Counted from the stretch's first letter, positions 8,947 to 18,188 are shown. The stretch: 64,000 bases of DNA from Haloarcula hispanica ATCC 33960 (GCF_000223905.1 NC_015948.1:2046001-2110000), one strand, 5' to 3'. Numbers and translations are program-made. The notes: a model not told the origin generated them from the sequence alone.

Positions 8947-10137
8947 TTAATAATGATTAATTGCTTTTTTGAACACGGATTTTAATTTGTCGGCTTCGTG
9001 TTCAACATTAAATTTTTGCGCCACTTTTTCCCGCCCTGCTTCACCAAACCGGTGTTGTTTTTCCGAATCGGACAGGATTGACGAGATCGCTTCTGCTAAT
9101 CCATCGGTGTTCTTCGGTTCCACTACCAAACCATTTTGTTGATGGTCAATTAGTTCAGGAATACCCGAGACATTCGTCGAAATCGGTGGTGTCTGCATCG
9201 CCATCGATTCCATCAGTGCAACAGGGATACCGTCTCGATCACCCGATTCGGCTACGATACACGGAAGAAGAAAACAAGAAGCCTTGTCAAATTCAGTAAC
9301 TAACCTCTCGTCACTAACATTGCCTAACAGTTTCACGGTATCATTCAGGTTGTGATTATTAATCTGCATACTAAGCTCGTCTTCCATTTCGCCTGAACCA
9401 ACAATATGATACTCAAGATCAGGGAATTGATCGATCACCTTCGATACCGCCTCAATAGCGTAGGGTAGTCCTTTCTTTTCTACGAATCGAGAGACGGTGA
9501 GAATGCGCATATCGGCTATCAAAGAGCTTGGTTCGAATTTTTTCGGGCGTATTCCAGCGTGTACAACATTAATCGGCGAGATGTCCGTGATTTCACTTTC
9601 AATATAGTTCTTGTTGTACTCCGAAATCGTTACGACATGATCCACCTTACTGATGATGTGTTCTAACTGCTTCCTGTTGGGGTTGTCGTACAGATCTGCT
9701 GCGTGAGCGGTTACAGTAAAGGGAACATCGTAATATGATGCAACGTACCGTCCTGGGAACCTCTCCAAAGAAGCAGAATGACCGTGTACCAGATCAATAT
9801 CGAGATTCTGCTCTCCTACGAACTCAATACACTGTTTACTTCGGTGAAAAGCTACAGCGTGTCGCTTCGGAGAAGCCTTGAATACGGCGTTTTGTAGAAC
9901 ACGCGGATGAATAACCTTGGATGACACCAAATCAATTACGTCAATATAACTCGGAGCATCGGCATAGCGTACTGGAACATCAAGTTCCTCGTATTCCTCG
10001 TGTTCAATATCCTCATCCGGGTTGTTTAACGCGAAAACTACGACATTATGACCTCTGTTTTCGAGCTCGTAGATTTCGTTCAGTACGAAACTCTCAGATA
10101 ATTTCGGGAAACTTCCCAAGTAGTAGAGTATGTTCAT
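8947..10137 (-). CDS. Glycosyltransferase family 4, WcaL/AmsK-like
   Basis: A 396-residue GT-B enzyme. The start NILYYLGSFPKLSESFVLNE is the characteristic N-terminus of the colanic-acid/amylovoran-type glycosyltransferases. The donor half has LTVSRFVEKKGLPYAIEAV and the glycine-rich ALMESMAMQTPPISTNVSGI. An upstream ATG (10152) would add five residues; the chosen ATG begins exactly at the conserved strand. It is the last gene of a minus-strand operon headed by another GT4, with two toroid-fold glycan enzymes between. It probably adds a sugar to the same glycan that those enzymes act on. Confidence 0.9.
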   Translation of the reverse strand: MNILYYLGSFPKLSESFVLNEIYELENRGHNVVVFALNNPDEDIEHEEYEELDVPVRYADAPSYIDVIDLVSSKVIHPRVLQNAVFKASPKRHAVAFHRSKQCIEFVGEQNLDIDLVHGHSASLERFPGRYVASYYDVPFTVTAHAADLYDNPNRKQLEHIISKVDHVVTISEYNKNYIESEITDISPINVVHAGIRPKKFEPSSLIADMRILTVSRFVEKKGLPYAIEAVSKVIDQFPDLEYHIVGSGEMEDELSMQINNHNLNDTVKLLGNVSDERLVTEFDKASCFLLPCIVAESGDRDGIPVALMESMAMQTPPISTNVSGIPELIDHQQNGLVVEPKNTDGLAEAISSILSDSEKQHRFGEAGREKVAQKFNVEHEADKLKSVFKKAINHY

Positions 10138-10210
10138 CAGTTGTGGCAACAAAACGAGTCTCTGTAATTCTTGTCATCGAAATCAATACCGTTTTTAGTG
10201 CACATTTCAT

Positions 10211-11941
10211 CTATCCTACGGCAGTAAGATAGCCGTTTTTTGCTAATATGTAGTAGGCGTTTCCGTAGAGAAAGGCCGTCGTTGTATTTCGATTGCCGAC
10301 GATAGTACCCTCTATATTCCAGGCTCTAATCCCGCCATATCCTCCCCTGTCACTGTAATGCTGCGCATCTTCACACCACTGTATAGCAGTCCTGACTGTG
10401 GGGAGAAATGTTGCATCATCTAAAACCTTTTCTGCACGAAGCAGTTCGTAGGCCAATAGCGGTGTAGCTTTGTTGTCCTCGCCGTTGTGACTATTATCTG
10501 TTGCGTAGAGCCACGATCCGTTATCGCACTGACGATCAACTACCCACATGGCTACCTCCTCAATTATGTCCCGTAATTGATCGTTATGTAATAGCTGATA
10601 GGCGCTGATCAGACCGTCAAGTGCCCATCCCTGTCCTCGGGTATACGACGAACGGTCGTCCTCGCCGTCGGCGTACCACGTCTTTTTAAACGAACCGTTC
10701 CCATCGTAGAGATTATCCACGAACCATTTAACGAACCGCTCACACGCGTCCCGCCATCGCTCCTCGCCATCAATCTCGTAGAGGCGATAGAACAGATCAG
10801 TAGTAAATCCCGCATCGACGTACAGCCAAGAGAAGTCCCACTCATTTGAACGGCCGATGCCTAGCTGACCGTTTGACCGCATCCCTTCGTCGAGTATCCA
10901 GGCTGCTACGTCTTTGGCGCCATCCAGATATCGTGATTCGCCAGTCACTCGGTAGAGGGGAAGCAACCCGTTGGCAGCGATGAACGCCGAATCGTTCGGT
11001 GCTTCCCACTTCTGGATTCCAGTCGGCGAGTTTCTGGGAAAATCCCATCGGACGGTGAAGGCGCCGTTGTCGTGCTGCAGTTGCAAGAGTTTTTTGCCGC
11101 AACGTATGGCGCTTTTTCTGTACGCGGAACGGCTCGTCCGGTCCCACTCCGACACGAGGGCCCTGATTGCAAGCCCGGAACACCAGATCCAGGAACTCAA
11201 CATATATCGGTTCGAGTGATAGTCGTAACATCCGTGAAACGTGTCCTGGAACTGACTGCCTTTTTTCTCGTTTTGCGAGTCGAGAATGAACTGCACCGCT
11301 GCTTCTCTATTCCCTAGTGGTAGAGTTTCGTCTGTGTGTCCTACGTGATGTTCACGTCTTGTCCGTGAGTGATCATTTGTTTCGAATGGATTTCCGGACG
11401 AAACGACGTACTGGCCGGGCCCAAAATTTACGTTCTCGATTGACGAACCTAACGCGAGCCAGAGATCCGATTCGAATGTCGAACGGCAGGTAACGACGTT
11501 CTCACCGGGCTCACAGACATCTATATCTACTCGTTTCCAGCGCTTTCCAGCGTCAAACCCGATCCGATTTCCGTTCAAGTAAACGTGGTCGGTTCCATCA
11601 TCGACACCGATTACTGCAAATTTTGCATCAGAAAATACTGGGGGCAGATGACATAACTGACAACGCCAGTCCTCGTCCGTGGTAGATCTGGAGGGGAACA
11701 TTCCCCCGAGGTGATCTCTGAATCTTCCGGCCACATAGCTCATTACGTGACGGAATGGTACTGATTTCGCTGGACGATTCCCTCCCCACCTCACCGATAG
11801 TTCGGTCCGGACTGGATCTAGAGTGACTCCGACCGCACCACCTGTTATCTCCCCTGCACCTGGCTGAGAAACTGGTGCGGCTGAGACGTAAGCTGTTGGC
11901 TTATCTTCTTGACCGGTCTTCATCGTTTGTAGTGTTATCAT
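10211..11941 (-). CDS. GH88-like six-hairpin glycosidase with N-terminal beta domain
   Basis: A 576-residue two-part protein. Residues about 100-170 (GVDDGTDHVYLNGNRIGFDA) look like a galactose-binding jelly-roll module. Residues about 215-576 form repeated helical hairpins of an (alpha/alpha)6 barrel. NDSAFIAANGLLPLYRVTGE and SYTRGQGWALDGLISAYQLL match the catalytic-Asp hairpin and the RGQ-W hairpin of unsaturated glucuronyl hydrolases (GH88) and relatives; DNKATPLLAYELL gives another candidate acid. No signal peptide is seen, so it may act in the cytoplasm or need another export route. Its start overlaps the preceding lyase-like gene by 41 bp (ATG at 11923 would shorten this). N-acylglucosamine epimerase-like folds are an alternative. 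Confidence 0.6.
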   Translation of the reverse strand: MITLQTMKTGQEDKPTAYVSAAPVSQPGAGEITGGAVGVTLDPVRTELSVRWGGNRPAKSVPFRHVMSYVAGRFRDHLGGMFPSRSTTDEDWRCQLCHLPPVFSDAKFAVIGVDDGTDHVYLNGNRIGFDAGKRWKRVDIDVCEPGENVVTCRSTFESDLWLALGSSIENVNFGPGQYVVSSGNPFETNDHSRTRREHHVGHTDETLPLGNREAAVQFILDSQNEKKGSQFQDTFHGCYDYHSNRYMLSSWIWCSGLAIRALVSEWDRTSRSAYRKSAIRCGKKLLQLQHDNGAFTVRWDFPRNSPTGIQKWEAPNDSAFIAANGLLPLYRVTGESRYLDGAKDVAAWILDEGMRSNGQLGIGRSNEWDFSWLYVDAGFTTDLFYRLYEIDGEERWRDACERFVKWFVDNLYDGNGSFKKTWYADGEDDRSSYTRGQGWALDGLISAYQLLHNDQLRDIIEEVAMWVVDRQCDNGSWLYATDNSHNGEDNKATPLLAYELLRAEKVLDDATFLPTVRTAIQWCEDAQHYSDRGGYGGIRAWNIEGTIVGNRNTTTAFLYGNAYYILAKNGYLTAVG

Positions 11942-13559
11942 CGGTTCTGAAAACGATTCTTATCTCTAATTCACATCTTCCGGTCGCTCCGAGTGTTGAT
12001 TCGACGCGGTAGGTGGTTCCAGATCCGAGAACCGTATCGACGCGTTCGGTTGACAAGGACACTCCCTCGACACTACAGATACTACACGTCTCTGGGAGTG
12101 AATACGTCATCTGTACGGTGATGTCCTCGGTTTCAGCGGTGCTCGCCGCAACTTCATCATGAAGCGTGATTTCAGTACAATCGAACGTAAAGCGACGATT
12201 CCAGTCGAAGTTTCCGGCCCTGGTCGAGATTTGCTTGCTCCCAACGAGTCGATTCCCGGAATACTGATCGATGGTCCCCGTCGTTCGAACGCTGTCCCAA
12301 AGGCGTGTATCGTTTTGATGTATCCAGAGTACGTGGCCCGAAGATTCGATACTGCCAGAAGGCCCCGGGGGTAGGGAACACAACTCACCTGATACGTCTA
12401 GCATCGCAAGACTGAGGGCAGCGTCGTAGTTCCCTCCTCTCCCGTTCGAAACGACAGCTGAATACCGTTCCTGGTCCACCGAGAACAATCCGCCTCGTTC
12501 TCGGAAGAAAGCACGGGCCTGTTTCGATTCCCCTTTAGCTGTCCAGTCTGTACTCTTGAGGAGCGAAAGGGAGCGCGCGAGCCACGCACTACAATGAGCG
12601 TTGTAGACACTGTGGTACGCATACTGAGCCTGACACTCGATACGTTCGTCGTACGCTTTGCGATTGGCGACTACCGGTAATCGCCCGTCAGGTCGCTGAA
12701 AGTCTGTGATTTGCTCTATGATCGGGCGGGCAACGGTCAGGTAGGATGTGTCCTCCGTCTCTATCGCTGCCGCTAGAAGAACGTAAAATGACACACCGTA
12801 TGTAAAGATGTGGCCGGCGGATCGTCCACGGTAGGTCGGATGCCCATTTTTCGGGAGATAAGGGAGAAGGACTCGGACGCTCCGGAGGAAGATTCGCCTG
12901 ACGAGGCTGTTATCCGTGTAGTAGTAGTACCGATGGAGTAATGCTGCTGTGTACATGTGATAGGCGAGTGGAACGTACGGTGGATCGACGTGCTCGAAAT
13001 CGTACGCATCGAAACTATCGGTGAACAGTCCGTCGAATTGCCAATAGCCTAGCATTTGAATAAACTCTCGAAATGCGTGTCGTCGGAACCGCCCGCTTCC
13101 CGTCACATTATAAACAAGGCGGTCTAGTAAAACATTCATCGCGTGCCAGTTACAGTTAGAGGGATTGTCTCGGGTGTCCCAGCGGTGCACGACATCGCGC
13201 CACTTAGACAATTGAGTCCTCGAACCGAACTGTTTGGCTTTCAACAGGGCTTCAATGAAACCGAGTCGGCGATGCTGATAGTGTTCTGCGTGAGTTCCTC
13301 GAGGATATCCAGCGCTGGTTCGCGCGTGAAAGTTCATGGCTCGCTCGAAATGCTCGTCGTAGTCGGGGAGTAGACCCCGGGAGCGAAGTACTGCGAGCGC
13401 GAGTGCGAACTCTTCGGTCGCGTAGTTGTCTCCCACGACCCGTCCGAGGATGTGGTCTTCGATCCCACCTGAATCAGGTCCAGTCTCTATTTGATACTCG
13501 GCAAGCCACTCGACATTCTCCGACACCAGCGAAAGTACCTCGCTCTCAAGACTGTTCAT
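11901..13559 (-). CDS. Heparinase II/III-like toroid-fold protein (putative polysaccharide lyase)
   Basis: A 552-residue protein. The first about 340 residues are helical hairpins typical of an (alpha/alpha) toroid, with conserved-looking aromatic/His stretches such as SNCNWHAMNVLLDRLVYN and ECQAQYAYHSVYNAHCSAWL that could supply the Tyr/His pair of a lyase. The last about 200 residues are beta-rich (GGLFSVDQERYSAVVSNGRG onward), as in the sandwich domain of heparinase II/III and PL8-like enzymes. No signal peptide is visible. Its ATG overlaps the end of the upstream GT4 gene by 14 bp, and its 3' end overlaps the GH88-like gene. Fold call is moderate; lyase activity is inference. Confidence 0.55.
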   Translation of the reverse strand: MNSLESEVLSLVSENVEWLAEYQIETGPDSGGIEDHILGRVVGDNYATEEFALALAVLRSRGLLPDYDEHFERAMNFHARTSAGYPRGTHAEHYQHRRLGFIEALLKAKQFGSRTQLSKWRDVVHRWDTRDNPSNCNWHAMNVLLDRLVYNVTGSGRFRRHAFREFIQMLGYWQFDGLFTDSFDAYDFEHVDPPYVPLAYHMYTAALLHRYYYYTDNSLVRRIFLRSVRVLLPYLPKNGHPTYRGRSAGHIFTYGVSFYVLLAAAIETEDTSYLTVARPIIEQITDFQRPDGRLPVVANRKAYDERIECQAQYAYHSVYNAHCSAWLARSLSLLKSTDWTAKGESKQARAFFRERGGLFSVDQERYSAVVSNGRGGNYDAALSLAMLDVSGELCSLPPGPSGSIESSGHVLWIHQNDTRLWDSVRTTGTIDQYSGNRLVGSKQISTRAGNFDWNRRFTFDCTEITLHDEVAASTAETEDITVQMTYSLPETCSICSVEGVSLSTERVDTVLGSGTTYRVESTLGATGRCELEIRIVFRTDDNTTNDEDRSRR

Positions 13560-14742
13560 TTATCCCCGATTTATAAACGTTTAAGATTCGTTGTGCATTT
13601 TGGGTCCAGGTGTATTCGTCGAGGATTCTTTCACGTGCTCGTCGTCCGGTTTTATCGAGCTCGTTCGGCTGATTTCGTGACAGGTTGAGCACATCGCGGA
13701 CCTCCTCGACCAGTGCGTCAACCGCGCCCGATGGAATCAGATATCCATTCTCGCCATCGTCGATGATGCGTTCTATCTGACCGATCGCCGAACATATCGT
13801 CGGGAGCGCCATACTCATGTACTCGAAGAGTTTCACCGGTGAATAGTAGAAAAACGATAGATCGGGGTACGGAGCGACGGCGACGTCCATAGAGGAAAGA
13901 TACCCTGGTATCTCCGAGTGTGGAACTGAACCCGGAAGCTCGAAGAAGTCGTCTAGACCGGACTGAGATATTTCTTTCTGGAGATCTTCGTATAGTGGTC
14001 CTGACCCCACAAGCAGAAATCGGATACTGTCACGCAAATCTGACAACTGCTTCCCAGCCTGAACAAGGTTGGAAACGCCGTGCCAGTCTTTGAAACTTCC
14101 GACAAAACCGATAGTGAACCGATCGTCAGGGGTCCTCGCAGGTGTATCCGGGTTGAACTGGTCCGGATTCACTCCGTTCGGGACTACTGTAATCTTCTCT
14201 TCGTCCACGTATTTACTGAAATAGTCTTTGAGTTCTCGTGAGACTGCGAGAATCTTGGTCGCATCTTGGCACGCCTCTCTCTCGGCTCGCTCGGCCACCC
14301 TCGGTCTCTGGAGCCCTCCCCCGTACTCGTTCGCCTCGTATATGAGCGGTGAGTTTACTTCGAGTACGAATGGAATATTCCGGTTTCTCGCGAAACGCGC
14401 TCCCTTGTAGCTATACAGACTGTATCGTTCGTGTATCACATCGATGTCGTCGGGAATCCGTCGAAGAGCAAAAGATAATTCAAAATTCTTCGCGATGGAT
14501 TCCAGGTCGAAGACCTTGTTTAGATAACCGTGAGCCAACGGTGTTGTCGGCAGTTGCACTTCCTTGGCAGGTATCGAATTCTGTCCTGATTGCCCGGTTC
14601 CAGGACGATAGAGGACTAGTGGCTCCACGCCGCAATTTGAGAGCGAAGTGATGTACTCTCTGATATGAATTGAACTTCCGGCTGATCCGTATAGGGGGAT
14701 GCCCCCATCGTTGCAAACATAGGCGACCCGTGAGACGGTCAT
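13546..14742 (-). CDS. Glycosyltransferase family 4 (GT-B), operon head
   Basis: A 398-residue GT4 enzyme beginning TVSRVAYVCNDGGIPLYGSAGSSIH, with an acceptor-side glycine loop; the donor domain has FTIGFVGSFKDWHGVSNLVQ and YYSPVKLFEYMSMALPTICS. The frame is open another 186 bp upstream. A minus-strand TATA box (agtataaacc, 14774-14783) lies about 30 bp before this ATG, which decides for the short, near-leaderless start. It heads a four-gene operon with the lyase-like and GH88-like genes and a second GT4. Sugar specificity cannot be read. Confidence 0.88.
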   Translation of the reverse strand: MTVSRVAYVCNDGGIPLYGSAGSSIHIREYITSLSNCGVEPLVLYRPGTGQSGQNSIPAKEVQLPTTPLAHGYLNKVFDLESIAKNFELSFALRRIPDDIDVIHERYSLYSYKGARFARNRNIPFVLEVNSPLIYEANEYGGGLQRPRVAERAEREACQDATKILAVSRELKDYFSKYVDEEKITVVPNGVNPDQFNPDTPARTPDDRFTIGFVGSFKDWHGVSNLVQAGKQLSDLRDSIRFLLVGSGPLYEDLQKEISQSGLDDFFELPGSVPHSEIPGYLSSMDVAVAPYPDLSFFYYSPVKLFEYMSMALPTICSAIGQIERIIDDGENGYLIPSGAVDALVEEVRDVLNLSRNQPNELDKTGRRARERILDEYTWTQNAQRILNVYKSGINEQS

Positions 14743-14773
14743 CTGTATCGAATATGAAATGGGCATAAAAAAG

Positions 14774-14783
14774 GGTTTATACT
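14774..14783 (-). promoter_or_regulatory. TATA box of the GT4/toroid-enzyme operon
   Basis: On the minus strand the bases read agtataaacc, a good archaeal TATA element. It is spaced so that transcription would begin about 10 bp before the GT4 ATG. Confidence 0.55.
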
Positions 14784-15293
14784 CACCTGAGAGGACGGAT
14801 GTCAGCCTTAGCGTAAAGGAAAACAGGGGGCGAACGTTCTGGTGGGTGTTCAGTGGATGCTTGACCGCGTGGTGGAGCAAACACGCGGGCAAGAAATGTA
14901 TTCGCGGGAGGACACGCCGACCAAACAACGCGTCGCAGCGGCTTTTCTATACCATACTGGACTCTTATACCGCTACATGGTACAGGTAGTATGGTGTTAG
15001 GAGAGTGATACGGTAGGGTTCGAGTGCAAGACGGATCTTGAGTACAAGCTGCTGGGGCGGGCTTCGAGCCGATAGTACAATCTCACTCCACGAACCGATT
15101 TCAGGGAGATATTCTTGGGTGAGATAAGAGAACGGATGTCAACAAAGATTGGGTGCTCTTGAACAGCGTTGCGACTGCCTCTCTCAGCGGGTCAGCACCA
15201 ATAGATAGTAACTGGCGAGAGGGAGACTTCGTCGAAGAAACATATAATTCCATATATACATATTATATATCTTAACCAGGCGCTTTTCGCAAA
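14784..15293. other. About 510-bp intergenic stretch without a convincing gene
   Basis: It lies between the GT4 operon promoter and the 3' end of the methyltransferase gene. The only plus-strand open frame has a composition unlike haloarchaeal proteins. The right end (15241-15275) is a run of alternating A/T tracts (tatataattccatatata and similar) next to the methyltransferase stop, plausibly a transcription-termination or DNA-bending region. No terminal repeats or transposase motifs were seen. Confidence 0.4.
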
Positions 15294-16133
15294 TCAAAAC
15301 CTAACAATACCGATACCTAATTTATTCCGTGATGACTTCTCCGTTGATGGAATCACGATTTCTTGAGTCTGATAGTCGTCTTTGATTTCGTCCCAAAATC
15401 CCTGTACATCTAGCCACTCTGATGAAATATCGTGGAGTGCAATTATCCCGTCCTCAGCCATCAGGTCTCGATACAGCTCGAAATCGGTTTTGACTCCCTC
15501 GTAACTATGATCGCCGTCGATAAATAAGAAATCAATATCTTGTCCACTAAGAATCTCTATGAGTTCTTGTTTTGTGGATTCAGAGTGTGAGTCTCCGCGA
15601 ATAAATGCCGTGTCCGTGTCTGGATCCATTTCATGGAAAAAATGCGGACCAGGACCGATACTGCGTGGGTCATTTTCGGGCAGGTCGATGCTGACAACTT
15701 GAGCATTGAGATGCCGACACCAGATGTAAAAACTACCTCCACGTGCCGTCCCGATCTCAACGACTGTCTCCGGATCTCGCCGTGCTACGATTTCCGACAA
15801 CTCTCGGAGTTCAGCGGGGATTTGCATCGGTCGGATCGACGTAAATGATCCAAATCCCGAGTACCGGTAGACTGTGGTTAAATAGTCGGCCAGGGTTGTT
15901 TCGGTTTGCTGATGACGACGGAGAGCACGCAAAGAGAGGTCTAATGAGGTTTCTGTTGGTAACAGAGGGCCTACCCGTGCCCTCAGCTCGTGACTGAGCA
16001 AAAGCGGTAGCCCACCACGAACCTGATATCCTCTATATTTACGTTGAATATTCGGGGTTAGTTGCTGTCGTCCACAACGTATTGTTTCAGCAACCCCACG
16101 GGTACGGATTGATCGGATTGCGTTTCTAATCAT
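15294..16133 (-). CDS. Class I SAM-dependent methyltransferase (methyltransferase_24/CmcI-like)
   Basis: A 279-residue protein with a variable N-terminal 115 residues. It is followed by a Rossmann methyltransferase core: ETVVEIGTARGGSFYIWC is the SAM-binding motif I, AQVVSIDLPE the acidic end of beta-2, and DIDFLFIDGDHSYEGVKTDF the motif-IV/metal region typical of CmcI and methyltransferase_24 proteins. These often modify sugars in polysaccharide clusters. It is transcribed alone, facing the same way as the GT4 operon, and divergently from the flippase gene. Substrate unknown; glycan O-methylation is the contextual guess. Confidence 0.8.
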   Translation of the reverse strand: MIRNAIRSIRTRGVAETIRCGRQQLTPNIQRKYRGYQVRGGLPLLLSHELRARVGPLLPTETSLDLSLRALRRHQQTETTLADYLTTVYRYSGFGSFTSIRPMQIPAELRELSEIVARRDPETVVEIGTARGGSFYIWCRHLNAQVVSIDLPENDPRSIGPGPHFFHEMDPDTDTAFIRGDSHSESTKQELIEILSGQDIDFLFIDGDHSYEGVKTDFELYRDLMAEDGIIALHDISSEWLDVQGFWDEIKDDYQTQEIVIPSTEKSSRNKLGIGIVRF

Positions 16134-16388
16134 ATAACCGGCATTAAGACGGGTATGAGTTAGTTCTTTATGTCCTCACACAACCAATTTAAGCGATACG
16201 CGGGCTTAGTGTACACGTCATTTCAGAAAACTGTATCTTCACCCCGTTATCGCTATCATTAACTACGAACGCGGAAACGTCGCGGGAAGCACGATCATCA
16301 GGGTGTAAGAAGAGTTCCGTGACAGCCTCGATACGAAGTTATTATATCTTCCCAGTCGGGACCAACAGCCGAACGCTGTCGTCTATCT
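16134..16388. promoter_or_regulatory. Divergent promoter region between methyltransferase and flippase genes
   Basis: A 255-bp gap between divergent genes. A plus-strand TATA-like attatatctt at 16341-16350 would start transcription about 20 bp upstream of the flippase ATG. A comparable element for the methyltransferase is not clear. No ORF or repeat was recognised. Confidence 0.4.
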
Positions 16389-17858
16389 ATGGAGAACAGT
16401 GACTCTGATTCAGAACTGAAATCGAAGATCTTCCAGAGTACTTTCTGGGTGAGCGTCCTCAATTACGGTGAACGAGGACTGTCCGTAGTCAAACTCGTAG
16501 TACTCGCCAACTTCCTCACGCCACGAGACTTCGGCATCGTTGGTATCGCACTATTGGTCACTGGATCGCTCCAGCGAATATCGAACTTCGGATTTCACCA
16601 AGCTCTTATTCAGCGGCAGGAGGATATCGAACCGTATCTCGATACTGCATGGACAGTCCGGCTCCTCCGTGGCGTCGCGCTTTTCCTCATCGTTCTCGTG
16701 ATTGCTCCATTCGTTGCTACCTTCTTCGAAGAACCGAGAGCCGAGATAGTCACTGTCGTACTGGGCGTCTCGGTCCTTCTCACGGGATTGACCAATATTG
16801 GCGTCGTCTATTTCAAGAAGGATCTCGAGTACAAACGGTTCGTACTCTACAACACCGGGGGATCGTTCGTCGATTTTTCCCTGGCCGTCATCCTTGCCGT
16901 GACACTAGGGAACGTTTGGGCACTCGTGTACGGATACATTGCTGGAAACGTCGTTAGGATGGTTCTCAGCCATCTGGTTCATCCCTACAATCCATCTCTG
17001 AACCTCGATATGGAGAAACTACGTGAACTATTCGATTTCGGGAAATGGATATTAGCCGACTCGGCCGTCAATCTTGTCAACACCCAGGCTGATGACATTA
17101 TCGTAGGCCGAATGTTTACCATTGGAGCACTTGGGTATTATCAGATGGCCTATCGGATCGCCAATCTCCCGGTGACAGAGGTGTCTCACGTCGTCTCTTC
17201 AGTTGCATTACCTACCTACTCAAAACTCCAGAATCGCCCCGAAGAACTCCGCCAGGGATTTCGGAAAGTCGTTGACTATACGACGGTACTCACGTTCCCG
17301 ATTGCGGGGGGCATATTTGTCATCGCCCCAGAATTTGTCTCGCTGGTGCTCGGTTCCGATTGGACACCGATAATCCCGCTAATGAGAGCGCTCTGTGTAC
17401 TTGCCGCCGTCCGTTCTATCGTTGCGAACTTCGGTAGCCTCTACCAGGCGTCTGACAATCCTGACATTATGTTTCGGCTGGCTGCCATTTTCACGGCGAC
17501 AAAATATATTTCTATGCTGTCAATACTAGCGTTCTGGATCGACGAACTGCTCGTCGTCCCGCTTGTCATCGGATTCAATGCGTTGATCAGTCTCCCAGTC
17601 CATTTATTCATTGTTTATAAAATAACGGGAATCAGGATTTCTTCAATCGTTCGAACGATGGGCACCCAGATGCTGGCAACCACTTTAATGGTAGCGGGCG
17701 TCTATGCAGTTAAAACACAGGGCGTTGGTGGGGACTCGTACCTCAAACTCATATCGTTGATACTCCTCGGGATATTATTCTACACTATGGTCATTTTAGC
17801 AATTGATAAAGACAAACTCTACAAGATCCGGGAAGACATCGTCGAAGCGAAAGCGTGA
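16389..17858 (+). CDS. Wzx-like flippase, MOP superfamily polysaccharide exporter
   Basis: A 489-residue polytopic protein with about 12-14 hydrophobic helices. The N-terminal segment (SKIFQSTFWVSVLNYGERGL) followed by LANFLTPRDFGIVGIALLV is characteristic of the Wzx/RfbX and capsule-exporter branch of the MOP superfamily. The middle has FDFGKWILADSAVNLVNTQA and DDIIVGRMFTIGALGYYQMA, a strongly conserved motif of this branch. It would flip lipid-linked glycan units across the membrane, supplying the Wzy/ligase-like protein at the other end of the island. GC is close to the core genes, unlike the 6.5-8.7 kb genes. Confidence 0.92.
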   Translation: MENSDSDSELKSKIFQSTFWVSVLNYGERGLSVVKLVVLANFLTPRDFGIVGIALLVTGSLQRISNFGFHQALIQRQEDIEPYLDTAWTVRLLRGVALFLIVLVIAPFVATFFEEPRAEIVTVVLGVSVLLTGLTNIGVVYFKKDLEYKRFVLYNTGGSFVDFSLAVILAVTLGNVWALVYGYIAGNVVRMVLSHLVHPYNPSLNLDMEKLRELFDFGKWILADSAVNLVNTQADDIIVGRMFTIGALGYYQMAYRIANLPVTEVSHVVSSVALPTYSKLQNRPEELRQGFRKVVDYTTVLTFPIAGGIFVIAPEFVSLVLGSDWTPIIPLMRALCVLAAVRSIVANFGSLYQASDNPDIMFRLAAIFTATKYISMLSILAFWIDELLVVPLVIGFNALISLPVHLFIVYKITGIRISSIVRTMGTQMLATTLMVAGVYAVKTQGVGGDSYLKLISLILLGILFYTMVILAIDKDKLYKIREDIVEAKA

Positions 17859-18105
17859 TTCGGATTCGTTTTCTTCCCCGTCGGCGGTATTCTCCTGGGC
17901 TAACACGGAAATAAATCCAGTAACGGGAGTGGTTCGTGGTCAGTAGAATTGTGCTGAAAAAATCGCGTATTGAATCGGTTCACTGGACGAACACTTCCGT
18001 CGCTATCGTAGATTTGCTACCCCGTCCAAAGGATTATAGTGCGTGTTAGTCCCGACGAATTTCGCCACTGTCTCGTAGTAAGCGACCAATCAAGCGGATA
18101 TGTAT
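17859..18105. other. Intergenic, no gene seen
   Basis: About 250 bp between the flippase stop and the hairpin that precedes the IS66-type transposase. A TATA-like ggattatag occurs near 18030. No coding potential or target-site signal was recognised, so the left end of the IS66-type element cannot be placed. Confidence 0.3.
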
Positions 18106-18178
18106 CCTCAGCAAGGGCTAATTGAGTTTCTCCAGGGATGGTCTCCGCTCGGAGACCATCCCGGTGGCCCTGCTGAGG
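18106..18178. repeat. Long nested inverted repeat / hairpin upstream of the IS66-type transposase
   Basis: An inner perfect palindrome has 13-bp arms (18135-18147 and 18150-18162) around a 2-nt centre. It is enclosed by outer arms 18106-18118 and 18166-18178, which pair over 12 bases with one bulged A. It ends 10 bp before the transposase start codon, so a transcript would carry a stem-loop over its ribosome entry region, or DNA could extrude a cruciform there. Confidence 0.75.
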
Positions 18179-18188
18179 TAGCGCTGAG

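Noticed and set aside
14759-14989. Plus-strand ORF of 76 residues in the gap before the GT4 operon
   Set aside because: Rich in Trp, Arg and Ser, overlaps the operon promoter, and has no acidic bias; not believable as a gene.
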